Origin: Bacillus pinisoli
GTDB taxonomy: Bacteria; Bacillota; Bacilli; Bacillales; SA4
Length of the DNA: 64,000 nt
Reading direction: 5' to 3'
NCBI RefSeq assembly: GCF_023036475.1
Contig: NZ_JAJQKI010000010.1
Location: 62,001-126,000 of the forward strand
A program made the position numbers and the translations under genes. The notes beneath the pieces were generated by a model that saw only the letters and a list, made by a program, of their open reading frames with translations, was not told the DNA's origin and made no database searches. Below are positions 25,728-34,577 of this stretch, piece by piece (position 1 is the stretch's first letter; each line of letters opens with the position of its first letter).

Positions 25728-27135
25728 TATTTGGCTCAATTTAATATGGTTTGGTAGTTGGTTTGTACTTTTTTATATGATTATAGTTATTCTATTTTAT
25801 ACAGCGATGTTGGCTATTTCATTTGTGCAGTTACGTAAACAATATCAACTTGATGATCGAGAGCCTTATCAAGATTTACTTCAAGTAAGCTACACAAAGC
25901 CTGTTTCTATTCTTGTGCCAGCCTATAATGAATCTGCTGGTATTTATGGTAGTATAAGGTCGCTTTTAAGTATTGAATATCCGGAGTTTGAAGTTATCGT
26001 AATCAACGATGGTTCTAAAGATGATACGTTAGACAAGTTAATTACAAGATTTCAAATGGTTGAGGTCAACAAGGTTGTTCAAAAAAAGATTGATACGAAA
26101 CCCATAAAGGCAGTATATCAGTCTAAAATTTATGGGAATCTTATTGTCATTGATAAAGAAAACGGAGGGAAGGCAGATGCATTAAATGCTGGTATTAATG
26201 CATCAAACTATCCTTATTTTTGCTCTTTAGATGGTGATTCCATCTTAGAACGCGATGCATTTCTAAAGGTAATGAAGCCCATTATTGATTCTGACGGAGA
26301 TGTTATTGGCTCAGGGGGAAGTATTAGAATAGCAAATGGCTGTAAGATAGAAAACGGTGAATTAGTGAAGATCGGTTTATCGACAAAACCCATTGTCATC
26401 ATGCAAGTAATTGAATACTTGCGTGCCTTCTTAATGGGTAGGGTTGGTATGAGTCGACATAATTTACTTCTGATTGTTTCTGGTGCATTCGGGGTTTTCT
26501 CGAAGAAATGGGTCGTTGATGCTGGTGGCTATAACCATAATACGGTTGGCGAAGATATGGAATTAGTCGTAAGATTACACAGGTTAATAAGAGAACGAAA
26601 AGAAAATAAAAAAATTGTGTATGTGGCTGATCCTGTTTGCTGGACTGAAGCGCCAGAATCAGCAAAGTTTTTGAGGAGACAGCGTACGCGTTGGCATCGA
26701 GGTTTATTTGAAAGTCTTTGGACGCATAAACGACTATTTTTTAATCCGAAGTATGGGAGTATAGGGTTTATTTCGATGCCTTACTTTCTGTTTGTAGAAT
26801 TTCTCGGCCCAGTCGTTGAATTGATTGGTTTTATCATTATGATTTGTTCTTTTTTCTTGGGTGGGATTTATGTAGAGTTTGCAATCGTGCTATTACTCGT
26901 CTCCTTCTTATACGGTTCACTTTTTTCTATGATGGCTGTATTACTTGAAGAATGGAGCTTACGAAAATTCCCTAGAGTAATTGATATTGTGAGACTCTTC
27001 TTCTTCTCCTTAACAGAATCCTTATGGTACAGACCATTAACGGTGTTATGGAGATGTGAAGGAATCATAGATATTATTAGACGAAAGAGAAACTGGGGAG
27101 AAATGGTAAGAAAAGGTGTGTCAAATGAATCGTAG
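25711..27135 (+). CDS. Processive family 2 glycosyltransferase (polysaccharide synthase type)
   Basis: A 474-residue membrane GT2. An N-terminal TM (~10-32) precedes the catalytic domain: 'ILVPAYNESAGI', 'VINDGSKDDT', 'ENGGKADALNAGI', the DxD 'FCSLDGDSIL', the general-base region 'TVGEDMELVVRLHR' and 'QRTRWHRG'. Three or four TM helices follow (~350-440). This set is that of cellulose/poly-GlcNAc/hyaluronan-type synthases that polymerise and extrude a glycan. No PilZ domain is present. The ATG at 25711 follows AAAGGAAG; the upstream frame start at 25666 lies inside the HEAT gene. The product glycan is unknown. Confidence 0.88.
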   Translation: MELLDNIWLNLIWFGSWFVLFYMIIVILFYTAMLAISFVQLRKQYQLDDREPYQDLLQVSYTKPVSILVPAYNESAGIYGSIRSLLSIEYPEFEVIVINDGSKDDTLDKLITRFQMVEVNKVVQKKIDTKPIKAVYQSKIYGNLIVIDKENGGKADALNAGINASNYPYFCSLDGDSILERDAFLKVMKPIIDSDGDVIGSGGSIRIANGCKIENGELVKIGLSTKPIVIMQVIEYLRAFLMGRVGMSRHNLLLIVSGAFGVFSKKWVVDAGGYNHNTVGEDMELVVRLHRLIRERKENKKIVYVADPVCWTEAPESAKFLRRQRTRWHRGLFESLWTHKRLFFNPKYGSIGFISMPYFLFVEFLGPVVELIGFIIMICSFFLGGIYVEFAIVLLLVSFLYGSLFSMMAVLLEEWSLRKFPRVIDIVRLFFFSLTESLWYRPLTVLWRCEGIIDIIRRKRNWGEMVRKGVSNES

Positions 27136-27167
27136 TTGGACGAGTTCAAAGAAAAAGGAGTGCTAAT

Positions 27168-27539
27168 ATGTCTAAAAAAATTCTTTTGGCTGAAGATGAA
27201 GAAGTGTTAAGAATGCTCGTTGTTGATACTCTTGAAGATGAAGGGTATCAAGTAGAAGAGGCGAGTGACGGTGAGGAAGCGTTACAGTGTATTTCCAAAA
27301 ATGACTATGATTTAATCATTTTAGATTATATGATGCCTGTTTTTACTGGTCTAGAGGTAATTGAAAAAGTCCGAAGTATGCCAGAAAGAAAAGGCGTGAA
27401 AATTATGATGCTCTCAGCTAAGAGTCAGCAATCTGACCAGGAAAAAGTGAAAGAAGCTGGTGCTAATTATTTTATGTCAAAGCCATTTAGTCCATTGGAA
27501 TTAGTAGCTAAGGTTGAGGGTATTTTAAGTGAGAATTAG
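27168..27539 (+). CDS. CheY-like single-domain response regulator
   Basis: A 123-residue stand-alone receiver: the acidic pair 'LLAEDEEV', the phosphoacceptor in 'LIILDYMMPVFTGLEV', Thr/Ser in 'MMLSAKSQQ' and Lys in 'MSKPFSP'. It has no output domain and would serve as a phosphate shuttle or protein-binding switch. It lies between the synthase and the hybrid kinase, overlapping the kinase GTG start by 11 nt. Confidence 0.92.
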   Translation: MSKKILLAEDEEVLRMLVVDTLEDEGYQVEEASDGEEALQCISKNDYDLIILDYMMPVFTGLEVIEKVRSMPERKGVKIMMLSAKSQQSDQEKVKEAGANYFMSKPFSPLELVAKVEGILSEN

Positions 27540-30429
27540 AGAATATTTTTCGAAGAGTTTATCTAGGCAATTTGTTTTGATTATGGGTATTTTCATCATT
27601 GTTTTTTTTATAAGTTCATCACTCGTGTCATTATATGAGCAAAACATTACTAATCACTACCATGAACTAAATCTCGAAAGTGAAGCAAAGGAAAAGGTTG
27701 CTCAAGATCTAGACTATGCTTTTAATGATTTGTTTTTTGAGGTTCGTGGACATATAGCATTTGGAGCGAGTTCACAAGATTATCTGGATCGCGCAAATGC
27801 CCAATTTCCCATTATAGAGAGAAATATTGAACTGCTGAATGAATTAAAGAACAATGATATGGATGAAGAATTTTATAAAGAAGTTGTTACCTTCTATCAA
27901 AATTATAAAGAAGAGGAATACCCAGTAATTGTAGAGAATGTTGAAGAAGGTAGGACATTGGAGAATGTTGAACGAGCCATAAATGGTTTAACAACAGATA
28001 TACGAAATATGAAGAGTATACTTAAAGAATACCGACTCCAAATGGATCAAAATGTACAACAAAACTTTGATACACTTTCGACTGAATTAAAACAGAGTCA
28101 GTATTTATTCCTAGCACTCATCTTACTAATGCTTGTTCTATTAGGTTGGGTAATTAGAGCTATGCTATCTAAAATTGGTGGCCCTTTAAGTGAATTTGCC
28201 CAGACAGCAAACTTAATTGCTCGGGGAGAAGAGACAAATTTTGATTTTAATAGTAGTCGTAAGGATGAGCTTGGTACGTTGACTAAAGCATTCGGTAAGA
28301 TGATTATTAGTATTCAGAACAACGAACAAGAATTAGTCGCTCAAAATGAGGAAATGTATGCCCAGCAGGATGAACTTCAAGCCCAGCAGTTTGAACTTGA
28401 AAATGCACTTGAAGCACTAAGGCAGAATGAACAAGATTTAATTACTCGTAATAATTTTATCAATGGTTTATCTTATTCTCTAAATAAAGATGAGGTCTTA
28501 CACAGCATCGTGGAAAACATGTGTTATGTGTTGAAGGCAGATAAAGGGTTTATAGGATTAATACGTAGTATGGATTTTGCGGTGTTTGGTATGTCTACAA
28601 AACGGGCTGAGAAATTAATTTTGACGCTAACGGAAGGACCGGCAAGAAGAGCGATTGATACAAAAAAATCATACATGATTAATCGAGAAGCCACTGATAT
28701 TGAAAAAGATTACCATGACCGAACATTATATTGTTCGGATTTATACGTACCTATACTAGATTCAACAGGTGGTATAGAGGGGATTCTCATTTTTACAAAG
28801 ATGGGATCGAGTTTTGAGGAAGATCAGGTAGAAGAATCTGAAGCACTAGCTAAACAAATAACGATTTCACTAGAAAGAATAAAGCTATATGAAGAATCTG
28901 AGCAAGATCGCATATTAACACAAGATATCATGAATACCATTCATGAGGGTATTCAATTAGTAGACGTTACAGGGAAGATCATTCAAGTCAATACGAACTT
29001 TTGTGATCTAATAGGCTGTAACCATTCACGTGAATTAGAGAATGCTGAGCTAAAAGAGTGGATGAACAGGTTTTCTGTTATTGAGGAGGAGCGTGAAGGT
29101 CTCGCTAAATTCTTCTATGATGTGATTAAAGGACATCACGAAGTTGACACATATCGTTATCAAACGAAGCAACCGAACCAACGTGTCATCCAAGTTTATT
29201 TTGAACCCTTGACAAAAGGGAAAGTTAAATTTGGGACTGTATTTGTTCATCGTGATATCACAAAGGAATTTGAAGTTGATAAGATGAAATCAGAATTTGT
29301 AAGTACGGTCAGTCATGAGCTTCGCACACCATTAGCAAGTGTACTAGGATTTACAGAACTAATGCTTCATAAAGAGTTAAAACCGGAAAGACAACAAAAA
29401 TATTTAACGACCATCTACAATGAAGCAAATCGGTTAACATCATTAATTAACGACTTCTTAGATGTCCAACGGATGGAATCTGGAAAACAAACGTATGAAA
29501 AGAAGTATGAGGACCTTATGCCAATCATTGAGCAGGTCGTTCAAACTCAAAAGGTGAATCTCACATCTCACCAAATACATGTTAGAAATGAAACTTCTTC
29601 TACGACAGTCTTAGGAGACCGTGATAAGATTGCTCAAGTATTCATGAACTTAATTAGTAACGCCATTAAATATTCACCAGACGGTGGAGAAATTAATATT
29701 ACGGTATATGAGCAAGACAATCTACTAAAGGTTGCAATTGAAGACCAAGGATTAGGAATACCGTCAGAAGCTATTCCACATTTATTTACGAAATTTTATA
29801 GAGTGGATAATTCTGACCGCAGAAGGATTGGGGGGACAGGCCTCGGTTTATCCATTGTGAAAGAAATTATGAAGGCCCATCGAGGAGATATTACAGTTGC
29901 ATCTGAACTGAAAAAAGGAAGTACGTTCACTGTTCAATTTCCAATTGTAAAGCAATCGGATAACCTGATACCCGATCCAACACATCACATCTTGAACTCG
30001 TCTAAAACATTTACAAGCGGAAGAAATGTGCTAATAGTCGAAGATGATTCGAGTTTATCTAATCTACTAGCAACAGAGCTTAAAGAAAGTGGATTTAACG
30101 TACAAAATATTGCAACAGCAAGAGGAACCCTAGACTATCTCTCCCACTCAAAACCTGATGTGGTCGTCTTAGACATTACTTTAGAAGACCAAGATTTAGA
30201 CGGGTGGGATGTTATCAGACATATGAAACAAAAAGAGGAGCTAGGAAGTATTCCTATATTTATTTCCTCGGCTCTAGAAGAGAAAAGTAGAGGAATAGAA
30301 TTAGGAGCAAACGAGTATCTAGTTAAGCCATATCCTCCAAGTATGCTCTCTAAGGCGATTATGCAAACTCTATTGAATCAAGGGAGTCAGGGGCAAATTA
30401 TGGTGCCTGAAGAAGAGGCTGAGAAATAA
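27529..30429 (+). CDS. Hybrid sensor histidine kinase (TM-HAMP-GAF-PAS-HisKA-HATPase-REC)
   Basis: A 966-residue membrane kinase. TM1 ~12-34, an extracellular helical sensor ~35-190 (resembling CHASE3-type four-helix domains), TM2 ~192-212, HAMP ~213-266, a Gln/Glu-rich coiled coil ~267-305, GAF ~315-455, PAS ~465-580, HisKA with 'FVSTVSHELRTPLASVLGFTEL' ~595-660, HATPase ~700-815 ('NLISNAIKYSPDGG', 'DQGLGIPSEAIPHLFTKFYR', 'GGTGLGLSIVKEI'), and REC ~835-950 ('DVVVLDITLEDQDLDGWDV'). The GTG start follows GAGGG. The C-terminal receiver and the Hpt of the first cluster gene suggest a multistep relay. Confidence 0.9.
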   Translation: MRIREYFSKSLSRQFVLIMGIFIIVFFISSSLVSLYEQNITNHYHELNLESEAKEKVAQDLDYAFNDLFFEVRGHIAFGASSQDYLDRANAQFPIIERNIELLNELKNNDMDEEFYKEVVTFYQNYKEEEYPVIVENVEEGRTLENVERAINGLTTDIRNMKSILKEYRLQMDQNVQQNFDTLSTELKQSQYLFLALILLMLVLLGWVIRAMLSKIGGPLSEFAQTANLIARGEETNFDFNSSRKDELGTLTKAFGKMIISIQNNEQELVAQNEEMYAQQDELQAQQFELENALEALRQNEQDLITRNNFINGLSYSLNKDEVLHSIVENMCYVLKADKGFIGLIRSMDFAVFGMSTKRAEKLILTLTEGPARRAIDTKKSYMINREATDIEKDYHDRTLYCSDLYVPILDSTGGIEGILIFTKMGSSFEEDQVEESEALAKQITISLERIKLYEESEQDRILTQDIMNTIHEGIQLVDVTGKIIQVNTNFCDLIGCNHSRELENAELKEWMNRFSVIEEEREGLAKFFYDVIKGHHEVDTYRYQTKQPNQRVIQVYFEPLTKGKVKFGTVFVHRDITKEFEVDKMKSEFVSTVSHELRTPLASVLGFTELMLHKELKPERQQKYLTTIYNEANRLTSLINDFLDVQRMESGKQTYEKKYEDLMPIIEQVVQTQKVNLTSHQIHVRNETSSTTVLGDRDKIAQVFMNLISNAIKYSPDGGEINITVYEQDNLLKVAIEDQGLGIPSEAIPHLFTKFYRVDNSDRRRIGGTGLGLSIVKEIMKAHRGDITVASELKKGSTFTVQFPIVKQSDNLIPDPTHHILNSSKTFTSGRNVLIVEDDSSLSNLLATELKESGFNVQNIATARGTLDYLSHSKPDVVVLDITLEDQDLDGWDVIRHMKQKEELGSIPIFISSALEEKSRGIELGANEYLVKPYPPSMLSKAIMQTLLNQGSQGQIMVPEEEAEK

Positions 30430-30498
30430 GTATCATTGCCAATAATAAACCTACATTTCCTATACCTAATAGTTTGAATCCTTAAGTAGCTCTATAAC

Positions 30499-30540
30499 AA
30501 CAATAAAAAAAACAGGTTTTTCAACCTGTTTTTTATTGTT
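30499..30540. terminator. Bidirectional terminator between hybrid kinase and ykyB
   Basis: A long stem AAAAAACAGGTT / AACCTGTTTTTT with a TTTC loop, extended by pairing of CAATA and TATTG. A (TTG)6 run continues to 30554, up to the ykyB stop codon. Confidence 0.85.
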
Positions 30541-30555
30541 GTTGTTGTTGTTGTA

Positions 30556-31023
30556 TTAACGATAGCTTTCACCTAGCCGTTTAAAGACAGGCTTTTGATA
30601 GTTTCGAGCGGTTACTTTTTTCTGTGGATTTGATGTTGAAGGAATCACACCAACATATTTTTGTAATAGCTCTTTTGCTTGAGACAGTGCCATATGAGTT
30701 TTAGGGTTACGGTAGGTCTGATTTAAGGAACCTAGATGTGGAAGATTGTCGAAGTCTTCTTTAGAAGGTGGCATATGGAAAAAATAATCTCCTGCAGATA
30801 CAAGAACATCTGATTGCTGTCTACTATTTCTTGGATTTCTTGAAAAATGTAAGCCTACTTTTTTTGCTTTGCCCTCTACTACTAATTTTTCCAATGCTTT
30901 TCGTTTTAGCAAATATAAGTATTTGGGATCTGTTGCCGTTTTAGCATGACGGTTGACAGAAAAAATGGCTTGAGTTAATTCTTGAAGTGTTACCTGATCA
31001 GATTTCGTTTGATGTTGGTCCAT
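30556..31023 (-). CDS. ykyB: YkyB family protein
   Basis: A 155-residue protein matching YkyB of B. subtilis in length and position. It is basic and rich in short motifs ('TLQELTQAIFSVNRHAKTATDPKYLYLLKRKALEKLV', 'GLHFSRNPRNSRQQSDVLVSAGDYFFHMPPSKEDFDNLPHLG'). No catalytic motif is apparent and the role is unknown. The stop codon is followed by a CAA-repeat and a terminator. Confidence 0.88.
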   Translation of the reverse strand: MDQHQTKSDQVTLQELTQAIFSVNRHAKTATDPKYLYLLKRKALEKLVVEGKAKKVGLHFSRNPRNSRQQSDVLVSAGDYFFHMPPSKEDFDNLPHLGSLNQTYRNPKTHMALSQAKELLQKYVGVIPSTSNPQKKVTARNYQKPVFKRLGESYR

Positions 31024-31133
31024 TTATTAATCTCCTTTCTATATTATTATGATAGCCTATCATGCGTAATTTTCCAAATGATAAAAAAGAATTTTTTGCT
31101 GGCCCATGATTAACTCTTATTATGTATCTGCCT

Positions 31134-31170
31134 AATAAAAAAGCAGCCACCCTAAAATGGATGGCTGCTT
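31134..31170 (-). terminator. Terminator of the Tyr/Pro/Gly-rich small gene
   Basis: On the minus strand AGCAGCCATCC pairs with GGGTGGCTGCT and is followed by TTTTTTAT. Confidence 0.82.
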
Positions 31171-31176
31171 CAGTTT

Positions 31177-31377
31177 TTAATAACCGTAGTATCCTCCATA
31201 AGGGTAACCATATGGATATCCATAGTAAGGATAGTATGGTCTAGGATAATAATACGGTCTAGGACCATAGAAAGGTCTTGGTCCGTATAAAAATGGACTG
31301 ACAGCTAATCCTGCCAAGAAAGGTAAAAATGGAAAACGTTGATCATGGGCCTCAGGGCCTCTATATGCATGATACAT
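31177..31377 (-). CDS. Tyr/Pro/Gly-rich small protein (possible spore coat component)
   Basis: A 66-residue protein in which the C-terminal half is made of 'YGPRPFYGPRPYYYPRPYYPYYGYPYGYPYGGYYGY', with a short hydrophobic stretch before it. Such Tyr/Gly-rich low-complexity tails are found in spore coat and other surface proteins of Bacillus and can be cross-linked through tyrosines. A GGAGGC site precedes the ATG and a strong terminator follows, which supports a real gene. The function is inferred from composition only. Confidence 0.65.
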   Translation of the reverse strand: MYHAYRGPEAHDQRFPFLPFLAGLAVSPFLYGPRPFYGPRPYYYPRPYYPYYGYPYGYPYGGYYGY

Positions 31378-31468
31378 AATGATGTTGCCTCCTTTTAAAA
31401 GTTTCGTTATATAATATGGTTATCTAGTCGAATGGAGCATGTACGGATGAAATTGGAGGTTTTTTAGT

Positions 31469-31876
31469 ATGAATAAGATAAAAGGGGCTGCATTTGTAGC
31501 TACCGGGGGATTTCTTGGGGCAGGGGCAAGGTATGGGGTATACATGAGTGTACCAGAGTCCTTTGCCATGATAGGGACTTTTATTTGTAATATTGCTGGT
31601 TGTTTGTTGATTGGGTTTCTATATGAATATGTGACCGGAAGGGATAAACAGGAACAATGGTTAATTTGGGGAACTGGTTTTTGTGGTGGTTTTACTACCA
31701 TGTCTGCCTATGCGAGTGACATCTTTCATATCGCTACTACCTCTGATGCCTTTTATGTTATAGCCTATCTTATGGGAACTTGGTGCATCGGACTTTGTTT
31801 CACTGTGTTAGGTATAAAGTTGGCAGCTCATTACATAAATGAAATTCCTGCAGAAGAAAGGGTGAAGAAACAATGA
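31469..31876 (+). CDS. crcB: Fluoride channel subunit CrcB/Fluc (first of pair)
   Basis: A 135-residue protein with four membrane helices. Family signatures are 'GGFLGAGARYGVY', 'GTFICNIAGCLLIGFL' and 'GFCGGFTTMSAYASD'. Fluc channels export fluoride as dual-topology dimers; tandem, diverged copies as here form heterodimers with opposite orientations. GGAGG precedes the ATG. The gene overlaps the next by 4 nt (ATGA). I looked for a fluoride (crcB) riboswitch between 31380 and 31468 and did not see one. Confidence 0.9.
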   Translation: MNKIKGAAFVATGGFLGAGARYGVYMSVPESFAMIGTFICNIAGCLLIGFLYEYVTGRDKQEQWLIWGTGFCGGFTTMSAYASDIFHIATTSDAFYVIAYLMGTWCIGLCFTVLGIKLAAHYINEIPAEERVKKQ

Positions 31877-32232
31877 CCATCTTGTATGTATGCTGCGGCG
31901 GGGTTATTGGTGCTTTAGGTCGATACGGATTAACCATCATCCTATCTAAATCATTGCATAAGAATGGCCCCCTTATTGCCACATTTATCATTAATGTACT
32001 AGGTTCATTCATCTTAGGAAGTTTACTATCTTTTTTTAGCGAAATGAACTATTCCTCTTTGAAGGTAGGTATTACCGCTGGTATAATCGGTGCCTTTACG
32101 ACATTTTCTACTTATTCCCTTGATTGTGTTAAGCTCTTGAAGGAAAAGAAATGGTTACAGTTTTTTATTTATTCTTTCACCACGATATGTTTATGTGTCG
32201 TCTTTTTCTTAATTGGCACGATTACTTTTTAA
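31873..32232 (+). CDS. crcB: Fluoride channel subunit CrcB/Fluc (second of pair)
   Basis: A 119-residue four-helix membrane protein with 'CCGGVIGALGRYGLTI', 'GPLIATFIINVLGSFILGSLL' and 'GIIGAFTTFSTYSLD'. The pore-lining Asn ('FIINVLGS') and Phe/Thr motif are conserved. Translationally coupled to the first subunit through the 4-nt overlap, with AAAGGGTGA upstream. Confidence 0.9.
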   Translation: MTILYVCCGGVIGALGRYGLTIILSKSLHKNGPLIATFIINVLGSFILGSLLSFFSEMNYSSLKVGITAGIIGAFTTFSTYSLDCVKLLKEKKWLQFFIYSFTTICLCVVFFLIGTITF

Positions 32233-32415
32233 AGTAGTAGGTATATTTAGCTAATCGAAGTTCATAGTCTTCTTTTTTACAATAGTTACTGATATAATGA
32301 GATTGTGTCATATATTGTCGGAAATTAAATATTTTTAAATTATCTAACTTCCGTGTCAACTAGTGTGATAGATTGCTAGTTACGGTTTATTATACCTTGA
32401 GGATGCGATACCAAA

Positions 32416-34530
32416 ATGAACCGGATTAACCAACAGCTACAGTCAGAACTGGAGCTTGATATAAAAGATAAAAATTACTCAAATAAGATGACTCTCATTA
32501 TTAATGAGATTATTTTGAATGTGGTCAGTGATCTCGTGTATTTAATGAAAGTTGATCATGGCAATACATTTCGTTATGTATATGCGAACGAGGCTGCATA
32601 TAAGAGAGCAAATATAAATGAACATAGTATGGGACTTACTATTCAGGAAGTTATTCCAGGTGAGTTTGCGAACTACCTTCAAGAGCAATATGAGAAGGCA
32701 GTAACACTTAATGAGCCAATCGTTTTTCAAGATAACTTGGTGATGAATGGTAAAGAAATATATAGTGAGTCAATTTTAACACCTATAAATGATGATGCTG
32801 GTCAATGTAGGTATGTGGTTAGTGTAACAAGAGATATAACAGATAAAATGCAAGAAAAATTTAGAATGCTTGAAAGCCAACAACGCTATAAATCCTTAAT
32901 GGATCACAATATGGACGCTGTCATTTCGGTAAATGAAAGTAGAACAATATTGAATGCAAACCCTTCGACATATGGAATTACAGGATATACAGAAAAAGAG
33001 TTAACACATCTATTATTTTTGTCTTTAGTTGCAAGTGAGCACGGAAAAAAGGTTGATCAGTTGTTCCAGGACACTCTTCAAGGAAAAACAAAAGATAATA
33101 TTACGTGTCAAATTGTTCATAAATCAGGCATGTTGATAGATGTCCAACTTAAAATGATTCCAATTGTTGTGAATGTAGAGATTAAAGGGGTTTATATTAT
33201 CATGAGAGACATTACTGAGCAATTGCGCAGTAATGAAGTACTGAAATTCATTACGTATCATGATCATTTAACAGGTCTTCCAAACAGAAGCTCACTTAAA
33301 GAGGATATTCATCAGGTTGTCTCTAAATCAAAAGAACATGACCAAATCTTTGGACTCATGTATTTAGACTTAGATCGCTTTAAGTTCCTAAATGATAGTA
33401 TGGGACATTACGTAGGTGATTTATTATTAAAGGAAGTAGCACAAAGACTTACTTCACTTAAGGAGATCAACCAGAATATTGCTGTCTATCGTCAAGGTGG
33501 AGATGAGTTTATCTTAATTATTGAAGATACCAATCGTTGTCAGACTCAAGACGTTGCAGATCAAGTTCTTTCTTTATTTCAAACACCGTTTCTATTAACG
33601 TCTCAAGAGTTTTATGTAACGCCAAGTGTAGGAATAAGTATGTATCCAAAAGATGGTTTAGATGAAGAAACGTTAATAAAAAGTGCTGATACAGCTCTAT
33701 CTAATGTAAAGGATAGAGGTAGAGGTCATTATCAATTTTATTCCCAGGATATGCAAAAAGGCGACTCGCAAACCATGTTGCTAGAGACATGCCTTCGAAG
33801 AGCAATTGAAAAGGATGAACTACTTCTGTACTATCAGCCACAGGTTGATTTATATACTGGAGAAGTATATAGCTATGAAGCACTGCTTAGATGGAATTGT
33901 GGTTTACTTGGTTTTGTATCACCTGCAGATTTTATTCCACTAGCTGAAGAAACTGGGTTAATTATACCAATTGGTGAATGGGTGATTGAGGAAGCGTGCT
34001 TACAGCTAAATAAGTGGAGGAGTAAGGGACATACAAATATATCCGTTGCCATTAACCTTTCAGGAAGACAATTCCAGCAGCCTAACTTAGTTGAATTTAT
34101 TAAGAATGCCATTACTTCAAATAACATTGATCCTTCGCAAATAGAGATTGAAATCACAGAAGGTGCTATGCAGGATACGCGAGAAACAATTGGGATCCTC
34201 AATAAGCTAAAGGAAATTGGAGTGCAAATCTCAGTAGATGATTTTGGGACTGGCTACTCTTCACTAAGCTATTTAAAGAGATTCCCGTTAAATACATTAA
34301 AGATTGATCAATCCTTTGTTCGCGACGTATTAAGTGACGAGAAGGATGCCGCCATTACTACGACCATTATCCACTTGGCTCATAGCTTGGGCTTTAATGT
34401 AGTAGCAGAAGGTGTCGAACTTGAAGAACAAGCCGAATTTTTAAGAAGAATGGATTGTGAAAAAGCTCAAGGCTACCTGTTTAGTAAGCCAGTACCAGCT
34501 TCACAAATAGAAAAGGAATTCCTAAAATAA
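32416..34530 (+). CDS. PAS-PAS-GGDEF-EAL c-di-GMP turnover protein
   Basis: A 704-residue cytosolic protein. Two PAS-type sensor regions (~30-145 and ~150-265, ending in 'VISVNESRTILNANPSTYGITGYTEKEL' and 'VYIIMRDITEQL') precede GGDEF (~275-430) with an intact 'VYRQGGDEFILII' and EAL (~450-700) with 'EALLRW', 'EITEGAMQD' and 'DDFGTGYSSLSYLKRFPLNTLKID'. Both catalytic signatures look intact; no RxxD inhibitory site is seen before GGDEF. It can in principle make and degrade c-di-GMP. The ATG at 32416 is weakly supported by GAGGAT 11 nt upstream. Confidence 0.92.
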   Translation: MNRINQQLQSELELDIKDKNYSNKMTLIINEIILNVVSDLVYLMKVDHGNTFRYVYANEAAYKRANINEHSMGLTIQEVIPGEFANYLQEQYEKAVTLNEPIVFQDNLVMNGKEIYSESILTPINDDAGQCRYVVSVTRDITDKMQEKFRMLESQQRYKSLMDHNMDAVISVNESRTILNANPSTYGITGYTEKELTHLLFLSLVASEHGKKVDQLFQDTLQGKTKDNITCQIVHKSGMLIDVQLKMIPIVVNVEIKGVYIIMRDITEQLRSNEVLKFITYHDHLTGLPNRSSLKEDIHQVVSKSKEHDQIFGLMYLDLDRFKFLNDSMGHYVGDLLLKEVAQRLTSLKEINQNIAVYRQGGDEFILIIEDTNRCQTQDVADQVLSLFQTPFLLTSQEFYVTPSVGISMYPKDGLDEETLIKSADTALSNVKDRGRGHYQFYSQDMQKGDSQTMLLETCLRRAIEKDELLLYYQPQVDLYTGEVYSYEALLRWNCGLLGFVSPADFIPLAEETGLIIPIGEWVIEEACLQLNKWRSKGHTNISVAINLSGRQFQQPNLVEFIKNAITSNNIDPSQIEIEITEGAMQDTRETIGILNKLKEIGVQISVDDFGTGYSSLSYLKRFPLNTLKIDQSFVRDVLSDEKDAAITTTIIHLAHSLGFNVVAEGVELEEQAEFLRRMDCEKAQGYLFSKPVPASQIEKEFLK

Positions 34531-34543
34531 TTGCAACAAAAGC

Positions 34544-34577
34544 AAAAGGTATGAAGAGTTTTTTCTTCATACCTTTT
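34544..34577. terminator. Bidirectional terminator between the GGDEF-EAL gene and ykuE
   Basis: AAAAGGTATGAAGA pairs with TCTTCATACCTTTT across a T-rich loop. Confidence 0.85.

Noticed and set aside
30536..30554. (TTG)6 microsatellite as a phase-variable element
   Set aside because: It lies outside coding sequence, between the ykyB stop and a terminator, so slippage would not change a protein.
31380..31468. Fluoride (crcB) riboswitch before the Fluc pair
   Set aside because: The expected conserved pseudoknot sequences are not visible; only a short leader with a TATAAT-like box is present.
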